Source: Mucilaginibacter sp. SG564
Lineage (GTDB): Bacteria; Bacteroidota; Bacteroidia; Sphingobacteriales; Sphingobacteriaceae
Direction of reading: 5' to 3'
Assembly: GCF_013149275.1 (NCBI RefSeq)
Contig: NZ_JABGNA010000001.1
Location: 186,001 to 250,000 of the forward strand
Length of the DNA stretch: 64,000 bases
Part shown: piece after piece, positions 1 through 7,960 of the stretch
Numbering within the stretch: the stretch's first letter is position 1
Layout: each line of letters begins with the position of its first letter
The notes under the pieces: generated by a model
Database searches by the model: none
What the model saw: the letters and a program-made list of their open reading frames with translations, nothing else
What the model was told of the DNA's origin: nothing
Made by a program: the position numbers and the translations under genes

Positions 1-1067
1 TTGGTCAGCCTGCTGGTACTTTTATTCCGGTAAAGTTTGGGGTTAAATACCAGTCAAGTATTGGTGCAACTGCTGATCAGATACTTTTTGATGGTAGTTA
101 TCTGGTGGGTTTAAAAGCATCTAAAACTTATAAAGAACTTTCATTGAAGACTCTGACCCGTAATAAGATCCAAATTAGCGTATCGGTGACCAAGGCCTAC
201 TATCAGGTGCTGGTGAGCAATGAACAGTTAAGATTAACAGATGCCAATCTTAAACAATTAAAGCAGCAATATGATGAAACGGTAGCGCAAAACAAACAGG
301 GTACCGTTGAAAAGATAGACGTAGACCGTATAGCGGTTCAGTATAATAACTTAGTAACCACCCGCGAAAATACTATTCGCTCACTCGCCTTAAATTACCA
401 GGTTTTAAAATTTCAAATGGGAATGCCTATAGAAAGCGCGCTTTCTTTAAAGGATAAGTTGGAGGATATTAAACTGGACGATACCGCCGATCTGGCAGCC
501 GATACCTCATTTTACCATAACCGCATTGAGTATAGCTTATCAGAAACAAATATAGCCCTGAAGAAGCTTGATCTGAAGCGCCAGCAATCACAGTATTTAC
601 CAACACTAAAGGCCAATGCATCTTATACGTCATCTTACCAGAATAATAATTTTGGTAACTTGTATAAAATGAATTTTCCATCCAGCTACATCGGGCTTAC
701 ACTCAATGTTCCCATATTTAATGGATGGCAGCGCTTAAACCAGGTAAGGCAATCAAAAATCGCGGTTTTAAAATCACAGAATGATTTAGAGAATTCAAAA
801 AACGGACTAAAACTGGAAGCTAATAAAGCCAATGTTGCCTATGTTAATGGACTGCAAAGCCTCAATAACCAAAAAAGGAACCGGGAATTGGCCGAAGAGG
901 TATTACGTGTTTCTAAAATAAAATATCAGCAAGGGGTTGGTTCAAGCATCGAGGTAACACAGGCCCAAACATCTCTTGATGATGCAAATGATAAATATAT
1001 ACAGGGACTCTACGATGCCTTAATAAGCAAAGTTGACCTGGATAAGGCATATGGCCGCATTAAATAA
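1..1067 (+). CDS. TolC-family outer membrane efflux protein (5' end outside window)
   Basis: This is the outer-membrane channel of a tripartite efflux pump. The frame is open from base 3 with no start codon, and the protein reads ADQILFDGSYLVG before a GTG at 105 that could be mistaken for a start, so the gene begins upstream of the window. The visible part holds the long alpha-helical heptad-rich segments typical of the family (for example around LKQLKQQYDETVAQNKQGTV), a PIFNGW strand motif in the second repeat, and a C-terminal helix pair ending in KVDLDKAYG. The adaptor gene follows after 35 bp and the pump gene after that, so this is the first visible gene of an RND efflux operon. The substrate cannot be told from sequence. 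Confidence 0.93.
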   Translation, partial: GQPAGTFIPVKFGVKYQSSIGATADQILFDGSYLVGLKASKTYKELSLKTLTRNKIQISVSVTKAYYQVLVSNEQLRLTDANLKQLKQQYDETVAQNKQGTVEKIDVDRIAVQYNNLVTTRENTIRSLALNYQVLKFQMGMPIESALSLKDKLEDIKLDDTADLAADTSFYHNRIEYSLSETNIALKKLDLKRQQSQYLPTLKANASYTSSYQNNNFGNLYKMNFPSSYIGLTLNVPIFNGWQRLNQVRQSKIAVLKSQNDLENSKNGLKLEANKANVAYVNGLQSLNNQKRNRELAEEVLRVSKIKYQQGVGSSIEVTQAQTSLDDANDKYIQGLYDALISKVDLDKAYGRIK

Positions 1068-1102
1068 ACAATTACTAAACCTACTACTATATAAAAAAGG
1101 AC

Positions 1103-2209
1103 ATGAAAAGAATATTATATATCCCGGCATTCATTTTTTTAGCGGCTTGCTCCAGTAAACAACCCAAAAATAAAGCCGCAGAACTGGCCGATCTGAAAAA
1201 ACAACAGGCCGAACTGAATGCAAAGATTGTTAAGCTGCAGGCCGAGGTTGGTTCAACAGATTCAACCAAATCTACCGATGTAAGTACAATTGTTATAAAG
1301 CCGGCCCCGTTTACCAATTATGTACAAATACAAGGTAAAATTGACGCTCAGGATAACGTAACAGCTTACCCGCAGGCTTCGGCTGTTATTACGGCTATAT
1401 ATGTAAAAGTTGGGCAGCATGTAAGCAAGGGACAAACACTGGCCCAATTAGATGATAACGTGTTGCGACAAAATATTGCAAAAAGTGCCGCCCAGGTTGA
1501 TTTGAACCAAACCTTATTCAATCGTCAAAAAAATCTTTGGGATCAAAAAATAGGTACCGAGGTGCAGTTTTTACAGGCGCAAACAACACTGCAAACCGCT
1601 AAAAAAGATTTAGCTGGATTGAAACAGCAAGCCAGCCAATACCGCATTGTATCTCCCATTAACGGAACAGTTGATCAGATGGATCTTAAGTTAGGGCAAG
1701 CAGCATCACCAGGCCAAACAGGTATCCGGGTAGTTAATGCTGATCTTTTAAAAGTAAAAGCCGATGTACCAGAATCATATGCAGGCAGTGTAAATACCGG
1801 CAACCAGGTAAAAATATCAGTACCTGATGCTAATGATTCCCTGGTTACTAAAGTAACATTTGCCGCTAAGGTAATTGATCCTACATCACGCAGTTTTGGT
1901 GTGGAAATCAAATTGCCGGTGCGTAAAAGCCTTCGCCCAAACATGACCGCCATTATCCAGATAGCCAATTACTCTAAGGCTAATACTATTGTGGTTCCGG
2001 TTAAAGCTATCCTGAAATCAGAAAACGGTGATTATGTGTATGTTAACCAAAACGGAATTGCCAAAAAAGTGAACGTTAAATCTGGTACAACTTATGGTGG
2101 GAATACCGAAATATTATCGGGATTGAAAGACGGGGATCAGTTGGTTACCGAAGGCGCTACCGAAATTGAGGATGGTGATAAAATCAAGGTACTACAGTCT
2201 GCTAACTAA
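1103..2209 (+). CDS. RND efflux periplasmic adaptor (membrane fusion protein), lipoprotein
   Basis: The 368-residue protein links the inner-membrane pump to the TolC-like channel. It opens with a lipoprotein signal (MKRILYIPAFIFLAAC), so the mature protein is probably anchored through Cys16. A short coiled coil (residues about 25-50) comes before the split lipoyl/barrel-sandwich domain, where AIYVKVGQHVSKGQTLAQLD and RIVSPINGTVDQMDLKLGQ are the two half-motifs. An alpha-hairpin lies between them, and beta-barrel and membrane-proximal domains follow (TEGATEIEDGDKI near the end). It is co-directional with the pump, whose ATG lies 24 bp downstream. Length and architecture match HlyD/AcrA-type adaptors; I see nothing missing. 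Confidence 0.95.
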   Translation: MKRILYIPAFIFLAACSSKQPKNKAAELADLKKQQAELNAKIVKLQAEVGSTDSTKSTDVSTIVIKPAPFTNYVQIQGKIDAQDNVTAYPQASAVITAIYVKVGQHVSKGQTLAQLDDNVLRQNIAKSAAQVDLNQTLFNRQKNLWDQKIGTEVQFLQAQTTLQTAKKDLAGLKQQASQYRIVSPINGTVDQMDLKLGQAASPGQTGIRVVNADLLKVKADVPESYAGSVNTGNQVKISVPDANDSLVTKVTFAAKVIDPTSRSFGVEIKLPVRKSLRPNMTAIIQIANYSKANTIVVPVKAILKSENGDYVYVNQNGIAKKVNVKSGTTYGGNTEILSGLKDGDQLVTEGATEIEDGDKIKVLQSAN

Positions 2210-2233
2210 TTATAAACGTTTGATCTGTTGATT

Positions 2234-5200
2234 ATGAAAGATCTGAAAAAAGAATTTGGGCCCTCAAGTTGGGCCATTGACAATAAAACGGCCATATACG
2301 TGCTCATATTTATGATTACGGTACTGGGACTGATAAGCTACAACAACTTACCCAAGGAAAACTTTCCGGATATAGCGATACCTAAGATCTATGTAACTAC
2401 AACGTTTGTAGGCCAGTCGCCACAAAACGTGGAAAATCTGGTGACCCGGCAGATAGAAAAGAAGTTAAAATCTTTGAAAGGATTAAAAAAGGTTACTTCG
2501 AATTCGGTACAAAACGTATCTGTTATTACGGCCGAATTTAATACTGATGTAAAAACCAAGGATGCCAAGATAGATGTTAAGGATGCTGTAGACAAAGCTA
2601 AGCAGGATTTGCCCCAAAATGATGATAATTATAAAGAACCGGTCATATCAGACATTAACGTGGCCGATCAGCCTATTTTATATATCAACATCTCCGGCGA
2701 TTATGATCTGAAAAAGCTAAAAGAGTATGCCGATCTTTTAAAAGATGAGATTGAAAGCTACAAGGAAATATCCAAAGTTGATGAAGTGGGAGCTTTAACG
2801 CCCGAAATTCAGATTAATGTTGATTTGAATAAGATGGCGGCGGCACAAATAAGTTTTAGTGATATTACCCAGGCCGTTGGTAACGAAAATATATTACAGT
2901 CGGCAGGTACTATTAAAACTGATGGCGTACGCCGGAGTATAGATATTAAGCAGGATTTTAAAAACGCCGATCAAGTTGCTGCTATGGTGATCCGTAATCC
3001 GAAAGGGCAGGCGGTTTATTTAAAAGATATTGCCGAAGTTAAGGATTCGTTTTTAGAGCAGGAAAGTTATGCCCGTTTAAAAACCAACGATAACCCCAAA
3101 TTTAAAAATGTAATTACGCTCAATGTAAGTAAAAGGGCAGGTGAGAACCTGATTCAGGCTTCGGATAAAATTAATGAATTGATCAAGCTGAAACAAAAAA
3201 CGGTATTCCCTAAAGGCTTGGATATTGTGGTAACCGGCGATCAGTCTGATAAAACCCGTACCACGCTCAATGATCTGATCAATACCATTGTGATCGGTTT
3301 TATATTGGTTACGGTGATCCTTATGTTCTTTATGGGTACCACCAATGCCATATTTGTGGCACTTTCGGTTCCGCTATCGTGTTTTATCGCGTTTTTGGTG
3401 ATGCCGGCGATCGGTTTTACGTTGAACATGATCGTGTTGTTCTCCTTCCTGCTGGCCTTGGGTATTGTGGTCGATGATGCCATTGTGGTGATCGAAAATA
3501 CGCACCGTATTTTCGCTAACGGTAAGGTGCCTATTAAAGAGGCCGCGAAAATGGCTGCAGGCGAGGTGTTTTTGCCTGTGTTTTCAGGAACAATGACCAC
3601 CCTGGCACCGTTTGTACCCTTAGCGTTTTGGAATAGTATTATCGGGCACTTTATGTTCTTTTTGCCTATTACACTGATCATCACCTTGCTGGCATCTTTA
3701 GTTGTGGCTTATATTATTAACCCCGTTTTCGCGGTTGATTTTATGAAACCGCACCATGATGGTGAACACGATAACCCCAAATTTGATAAACCAACCAGAC
3801 GAGCGCTTATATATCTGGCTATAGCCGCGGTATTGGGCTATCTGATGAATATAGGTATTGGCAATTTGGTGGTATTTATAATGGCGCTGTATCTGTTGAA
3901 CCATTTCGTGTTGTTAAGAGTGATAGACCGGTTTCAGAAGAATGCCTGGCCAAAATTTAAAGACTGGTACGCCAGATGGCTTGAAAAGGCAGTTAAAAGA
4001 CCTGTTACCATGCTCATGGGAACAGTTGGCTTGTTTGTCTTATCCATTGTTCTATTGGCAACTATCGGTAAAACGCCGGAGTTTTTCCCTTCGGGCGACC
4101 CTAACTTTGCCTACGTATATATCACTATGCCAATTGGTACCGACCAGGCTACAACCAATGAGGTAACCAGGAAAATTGAAGAACGCGTAGCCAAAGTAGT
4201 TGAACCTTACAAGGGCATGGTATCATCCATTATCTCCAATGTTACCAAAGGCGTAACAGATCCTTCAGATGAGGATCAGGGCGATTATGAGAATAAAGGT
4301 AAGGTAACTGTTGCCTTTGTGGAGTTTGGAAAAAGAAATGGGCAAGATACTAAAGTAGCTTTAGCCAAAATACGCGAAGCGGTACAAGGTTTGCCTGGTG
4401 TTAAAATTGCTGTAGCTCAGGAAGCCAGCGGTCCACCGGTACAAAAGGATATTAGTATTGAAATCATTGGCGATAACCTGGATACGCTGGTGTCAACCGG
4501 TAACCGTTTAAAAGCCTATTTGAATAAACAAAATATTGCCGGTATAGAAAACCTTGTTGCTGACGTGCAAAGTGATAAACCGGAAGTTGTATTTGACATT
4601 GACCGTGAACGCGCAAACCGTGAGGGCATAACATCTGGCCAAATAACGCAGAACCTGGTTACCGCGGTATTAGGTTGGAAAGCCGCTGACTTCAGAAACA
4701 CGAAAGAGGATGATTATCAGATAAAGGTAAGGGCGCTGGAAAGTCAGCGAGGTAATCTTGACGAACTGCGTAACTTAAAAATAACCTATCGGGATCTGGC
4801 TACCGGTGGTGCTATCCGTCAGGTACCAATCTCAGCGTTTTCAGACATACGCTATACTACTACCTATAGTAATATCAAGCGCAAGCAACAGCGTAGGGTA
4901 CTTACTTTGGGTTCCAATGTAATTAAACCATACAATGCCAATGAGGTTAATGCCAATATTTTACAGGCTATTAATAACTTTAAAAAAGCTGATAATATAA
5001 GCATCAGGCAGGGTGGTGGGCAGGAAGATCAGGCGGAGGCTATGAACTTCCTGTTAGGAGCATTAGCTACATCATTTGGGTTGATATTGATCATCCTGAT
5101 GATCCAGTTTAACTCTATTGGTAAAACCTTCATCATCATCAGTGAGATTTTTCTGAGTATCATAGGTGTATTCCTGGGCGTAAGTATCTTTGGTATGACT

Positions 5201-5653
5201 ATGTCTATCGTAATGACCGGTATCGGTATTATTGCCCTTGCGGGTGTGGTGGTACGTAACGGTATATTACTGGTTGAGTTTACCGATATGCTCATTGACC
5301 AGGGCGCCAATTTGCATGATGCAGTTGTAGAAGCCGGACATACCCGTATGACCCCGGTATTATTAACCGCTACAGCAGCTATATTGGGCTTGATACCACT
5401 GGCTGTAGGCTTCAATATCGACTTTGTGGGCCTGTTTACTCACTTTGAACCACACATACATTTTGGTGGTGATAACGTAGCTTTCTGGGGGCCATTAGCC
5501 TGGACAATGATATTCGGACTTGGGTTCGCAACCGTCATTACCCTGATATTGGTTCCGTGTATGTACATTATCCGTTACAACCTGAAAAAATATTTCTTTG
5601 GTAAAAAATCCGTTGAGCCTCATAAAGAGCTTTTGGAAACTGAAACGGTTTAA
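2234..5653 (+). CDS. RND multidrug/solute efflux permease (AcrB/HAE1 type)
   Basis: The 1139-residue inner-membrane proton antiporter is the motor of the efflux operon. The ATG at 2234 is preferred to an in-frame TTG two codons earlier. Features: TM1 near residues 20-36 followed by NLPKENFPDI (the usual 'P.E.fP.i' start of the porter domain), two large periplasmic loops, and 12 hydrophobic segments in two sets of six. The TM4 signature GIVVDDAIVVIEN contains the proton-relay pair Asp414-Asp415. The second half repeats the fold (GIIALAGVVVRNGILLVEF). There is an insert around residues 505-540 (HHDGEHDNPKFDKPTRRA) and an extra hydrophobic stretch after TM6, making it somewhat longer than E. coli AcrB. 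It could export drugs, solvents or lipids; metal export is less likely because the CusA-type methionine sites are not apparent. Confidence 0.95.
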   Translation: MKDLKKEFGPSSWAIDNKTAIYVLIFMITVLGLISYNNLPKENFPDIAIPKIYVTTTFVGQSPQNVENLVTRQIEKKLKSLKGLKKVTSNSVQNVSVITAEFNTDVKTKDAKIDVKDAVDKAKQDLPQNDDNYKEPVISDINVADQPILYINISGDYDLKKLKEYADLLKDEIESYKEISKVDEVGALTPEIQINVDLNKMAAAQISFSDITQAVGNENILQSAGTIKTDGVRRSIDIKQDFKNADQVAAMVIRNPKGQAVYLKDIAEVKDSFLEQESYARLKTNDNPKFKNVITLNVSKRAGENLIQASDKINELIKLKQKTVFPKGLDIVVTGDQSDKTRTTLNDLINTIVIGFILVTVILMFFMGTTNAIFVALSVPLSCFIAFLVMPAIGFTLNMIVLFSFLLALGIVVDDAIVVIENTHRIFANGKVPIKEAAKMAAGEVFLPVFSGTMTTLAPFVPLAFWNSIIGHFMFFLPITLIITLLASLVVAYIINPVFAVDFMKPHHDGEHDNPKFDKPTRRALIYLAIAAVLGYLMNIGIGNLVVFIMALYLLNHFVLLRVIDRFQKNAWPKFKDWYARWLEKAVKRPVTMLMGTVGLFVLSIVLLATIGKTPEFFPSGDPNFAYVYITMPIGTDQATTNEVTRKIEERVAKVVEPYKGMVSSIISNVTKGVTDPSDEDQGDYENKGKVTVAFVEFGKRNGQDTKVALAKIREAVQGLPGVKIAVAQEASGPPVQKDISIEIIGDNLDTLVSTGNRLKAYLNKQNIAGIENLVADVQSDKPEVVFDIDRERANREGITSGQITQNLVTAVLGWKAADFRNTKEDDYQIKVRALESQRGNLDELRNLKITYRDLATGGAIRQVPISAFSDIRYTTTYSNIKRKQQRRVLTLGSNVIKPYNANEVNANILQAINNFKKADNISIRQGGGQEDQAEAMNFLLGALATSFGLILIILMIQFNSIGKTFIIISEIFLSIIGVFLGVSIFGMTMSIVMTGIGIIALAGVVVRNGILLVEFTDMLIDQGANLHDAVVEAGHTRMTPVLLTATAAILGLIPLAVGFNIDFVGLFTHFEPHIHFGGDNVAFWGPLAWTMIFGLGFATVITLILVPCMYIIRYNLKKYFFGKKSVEPHKELLETETV

Positions 5654-5666
5654 TTAAATATAAAAG

Positions 5667-5711
5667 CAAAAAAAGAGGCTGTCTCATCAATAATGAGATA
5701 GCCTCTTTTTT
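5667..5711. terminator. bidirectional Rho-independent terminator
   Basis: A 14-bp stem (5674-5687 with 5693-5706, one G-U pair, 5-base loop) is flanked by an A-run on the left and a T-run on the right. It lies between the convergent RND pump and MscS genes and can serve both. The stem sequence AGAGGCTGTCTCAT is close to that of the terminator at 57225-57264. Confidence 0.9.
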
Positions 5712-5733
5712 GTTTAAAATAGTCGATTTAATT

Positions 5734-6837
5734 TTAATTTTTTAGCTGAACATATTTTTCAAGGTCGCCCAGGTCATTTCTGGTTTTGGGTAAGCTGCCC
5801 GGGTAATTCTGTTGAAGAAAGGTGATGAGATTTTCGCGGATGTAACAACGAAGATCAAACGCGTCTGACGATGTTCTTGAGCTCATCAATACCCTGATCT
5901 CGATAACGCGCTCCTTTACGTCGGTTACCTGTACTACTTTTACCCGCTTGTCCCACAAGGGTGTTTTTAAAATAAGGCGTTCAAATTCCTCTCTTATGGC
6001 GTTTACCGGCACGGTATGATCCATATATAAAAACACGGTGCCCAGTATATCGGCCGAGGTGCGTGTCCAATTTTGAAAGGGCTTTTGTATAAAGTAATTG
6101 ATAGGCAGGATCAATCTGCGCTCATCCCATATTTTTAAAACAACGTAGGTAAGGGTAATTTCTTCAACCCGGCCCCATTCGCCCTCAACCACCAGCACAT
6201 CATCAATGCGTATGGGCTGTGTAAACGCGATCTGAAATCCCGCCAGCAAATTGCCCAGCGAATTTTGGGCTGCGAAACCCACAATAATACCGCCTATACC
6301 AACACCGGTTAATAGTCCTGTACCTATCTTGCGCATACTCTCAAAACTCAGCAGGATGATGGCTATGGTTACAAAAACAATCACCACTACGATAAGCTTA
6401 CGCATAAACTGTATCTGGGTGCGTATTTTTCGCTCTTTTAAATTATCAGCCTTGTTCAGATCATAGGTATGGTAAATATAATCTTCCAGTATCCTTACCG
6501 AACGAACCAGTATGCCGGCAAAGGAGATGGTCAACAAAATTTCAATAGTTTTATCGAGTGGGGTTATATAAACCTTATCCATTCGCATAAAGGGGATAAA
6601 TAAATTAAGCAGAAATAGCGGGATGAAGTAGGTTATGGCGCTGCCCAGGTTAATGATCACAGATCTGAAAAACGAATAGGAGGTTTCTTTTTTGGCATAT
6701 AGCCGGAAAAGACGGGTAACTATAAATTTTATAATGAGCCCTACTAAAATAGCTATTACAGCAATCCCAAGGTCCCATATTACAGCGGGAACGCGTTGTG
6801 ACAACTCGAGCAAACCAGGTGGCAGTTTATTTTCCAT
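5734..6837 (-). CDS. MscS-family mechanosensitive channel
   Basis: The small-conductance mechanosensitive channel protein (367 residues) opens under membrane tension and relieves osmotic stress. I place the start at the ATG ending at 6837 (MENKLPPGLLEL). The frame stays open 22 codons further upstream, but that extension is not like a channel N-terminus. Four hydrophobic segments come first. The pore helix and beta-domain then follow: GTGLLTGVGIGGIIVGFAA, LLAGFQIAFTQPIRIDDVL, the Gly/Ala-rich TM3 and the start of the cytoplasmic cage, with the family motif LPINYFIQKPFQNWTR. It is convergent with the RND operon and divergent from the TetR gene, apparently as a single gene. A second, much larger family member is at 54723-57203. 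Confidence 0.93.
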   Translation of the reverse strand: MENKLPPGLLELSQRVPAVIWDLGIAVIAILVGLIIKFIVTRLFRLYAKKETSYSFFRSVIINLGSAITYFIPLFLLNLFIPFMRMDKVYITPLDKTIEILLTISFAGILVRSVRILEDYIYHTYDLNKADNLKERKIRTQIQFMRKLIVVVIVFVTIAIILLSFESMRKIGTGLLTGVGIGGIIVGFAAQNSLGNLLAGFQIAFTQPIRIDDVLVVEGEWGRVEEITLTYVVLKIWDERRLILPINYFIQKPFQNWTRTSADILGTVFLYMDHTVPVNAIREEFERLILKTPLWDKRVKVVQVTDVKERVIEIRVLMSSRTSSDAFDLRCYIRENLITFLQQNYPGSLPKTRNDLGDLEKYVQLKN

Positions 6838-7013
6838 ATTGATAGCATATATGTTTATAAAATCTACTTTAAAAATAGTTGGAATGTAAAATTGTTTTCG
6901 CAATAGTCGGGGCAGCGTGTGTTGATAGTTATATTTATAGAATTTTTGATAGTTTTGTTAAAAAAGTCAGGAATGTTGATCTGGCTTAGGGTTTTATATA
7001 ATTTATAGATCAA

Positions 7014-7631
7014 ATGGCTGCAGTCAATGACCATCAGGATATAAAGCGGGAAAAAATTTTAGAAGCCTCTCATCAACGGTTTTTACATTATGGTTATTCA
7101 AAAACTACCATGAATGAAATTGCCGGAGACCTGTCTATGTCAAAGGCTTTGCTTTACTATTATTTTCCTGATAAAAGCCAGTTGTACATTGCAGTAATGC
7201 GTAAACTGGCCAATGATTATATCAAAAACCTGGAAGAGCATATTGATACTTTTGCTAACTTAAAAGACGCCTTTGTTTTTCAGATCAATACCAACCACGA
7301 TTTTATTGTAAGCAACTACAATTTCTTTGATTTTTTCAGGCTGAATGAACAAAACCTTCCGGATACCATTTGGGAGATTGTGGAGCAGGTGCACCTGGCC
7401 GAATTGAATTTATTAAGCAGAGCCATAAAAACCGAAATAGAACGGGGAGCCATCAAACCCGTTGAAAACCCGGAAGAAATTATCGATCTGTTATTAGATG
7501 CTTTGCATGGTATTAAAGTGAGCGCTGTATCGCAAAAGAAAGTAAACTTCCCTCGTAAAGAGCATCTGGACGAAATTCATACCAAAAGATTATTGCTGAT
7601 AGATATTTTTATAAAAGGATTGATGTATTAG
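7014..7631 (+). CDS. TetR/AcrR-family transcriptional regulator
   Basis: The 205-residue protein is probably a repressor that responds to a small ligand. Residues about 14-60 form the TetR DNA-binding domain: KILEASHQRFLHYGYSKTTM (helix 1-2), NEIAGDLSMSKALLYYYF (helix-turn-helix with the usual YYYF end), then DKSQLYIAVM. The C-terminal two thirds are helical ligand-binding/dimerisation sequence without a recognisable subfamily mark. It is divergent from MscS and about 1.4 kb from the end of the RND operon. Control of that pump is possible but not shown. A TAnnTTTG box (6950-6957) lies 57 bp upstream of the ATG and could be its promoter, without a clear -33 partner. Confidence 0.92.
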   Translation: MAAVNDHQDIKREKILEASHQRFLHYGYSKTTMNEIAGDLSMSKALLYYYFPDKSQLYIAVMRKLANDYIKNLEEHIDTFANLKDAFVFQINTNHDFIVSNYNFFDFFRLNEQNLPDTIWEIVEQVHLAELNLLSRAIKTEIERGAIKPVENPEEIIDLLLDALHGIKVSAVSQKKVNFPRKEHLDEIHTKRLLLIDIFIKGLMY

Positions 7632-7714
7632 TCATCCTTAACTAATGAAGCTGATTTACTGTCAGTTATTAGTCAAAATACAAGCAAGTGATCAATCACA
7701 AATTTTATTATAGA

Positions 7715-7722
7715 TAACTTTG
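7715..7722 (+). promoter_or_regulatory. Bacteroidota -7 promoter box (TAACTTTG), no gene downstream
   Basis: An exact match to the TAnnTTTG -7 consensus sits in the gap after the TetR gene. No protein gene follows on this strand. A strong terminator lies about 95 bp further on, so the pair could delimit a short non-coding transcript. No convincing TTG -33 element is seen. Confidence 0.4.
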
Positions 7723-7729
7723 TTTTGTA

Positions 7730-7846
7730 CAAATAACCAGTGGCATTTAATGAATGCCCGGATTATTGAAAGAAACTTCCTATTTAATAAGAGGTGATTG
7801 TTTTAGAGTGATTTAGCAGAATGGAGCATATCCATTCTGCTTTTTT
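7730..7846 (+). ncRNA. candidate small RNA (about 115 nt)
   Basis: The interval runs from just after a TAnnTTTG box to the end of a perfect intrinsic terminator, and holds no plausible reading frame. Inside, GGCATT/AATGCC (7742-7758) forms a small hairpin and a single-stranded A/T-rich middle follows before the terminator stem. It matches no RNA family that I can identify; the size would fit 6S-like or regulatory RNAs, but I could not draw the closing stem of 6S. Alternatively it is just the 3' untranslated region of the TetR gene. Confidence 0.3.
7816..7846 (+). terminator. Rho-independent terminator
   Basis: A perfect 10-bp stem GCAGAATGGA/TCCATTCTGC with a GCATA loop (7816-7840) is followed by six T residues. 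It points rightward only; the other strand lacks a T-run. It lies 185 bp after the TetR stop codon. Confidence 0.85.
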
Positions 7847-7874
7847 ATGTTTAAAGGGCTTAAATAAATTTTCC

Positions 7875-7949
7875 ATTGCCTGTGTCCTCACAGGCAATTT
7901 CCTTTTCTCTTGTCCATACTCGTTGTCTGTCAGGACACAGACAACGAGT
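7875..7949. repeat. pair of related REP-like palindromes
   Basis: The first hairpin has arms ATTGCCTGTG/CACAGGCAAT (7875-7898, TCCT loop). The second has 13-bp perfect arms ACTCGTTGTCTGT/ACAGACAACGAGT (7918-7949). Read on opposite strands, both contain CTGTGTCCT followed by ACAG, so they are inverted relatives of one element. They lie between the convergent TetR and glgX genes. The look is that of an intergenic REP-type repeat known to be common in Bacteroidota; I recall the type but cannot check copy number. Confidence 0.75.
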
Positions 7950-7960
7950 GTCCAAATAAG

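Noticed and set aside
105..1067. GTG at 105 as the start of the TolC-like gene
   Set aside because: The frame is open to the window edge and the residues before it fit the family, so the gene is cut by the edge.
2234..5653. Heavy-metal (CusA-type) role for the RND pump
   Set aside because: Metal-binding methionine pattern was not apparent; the sequence fits the general HAE1-type group better.
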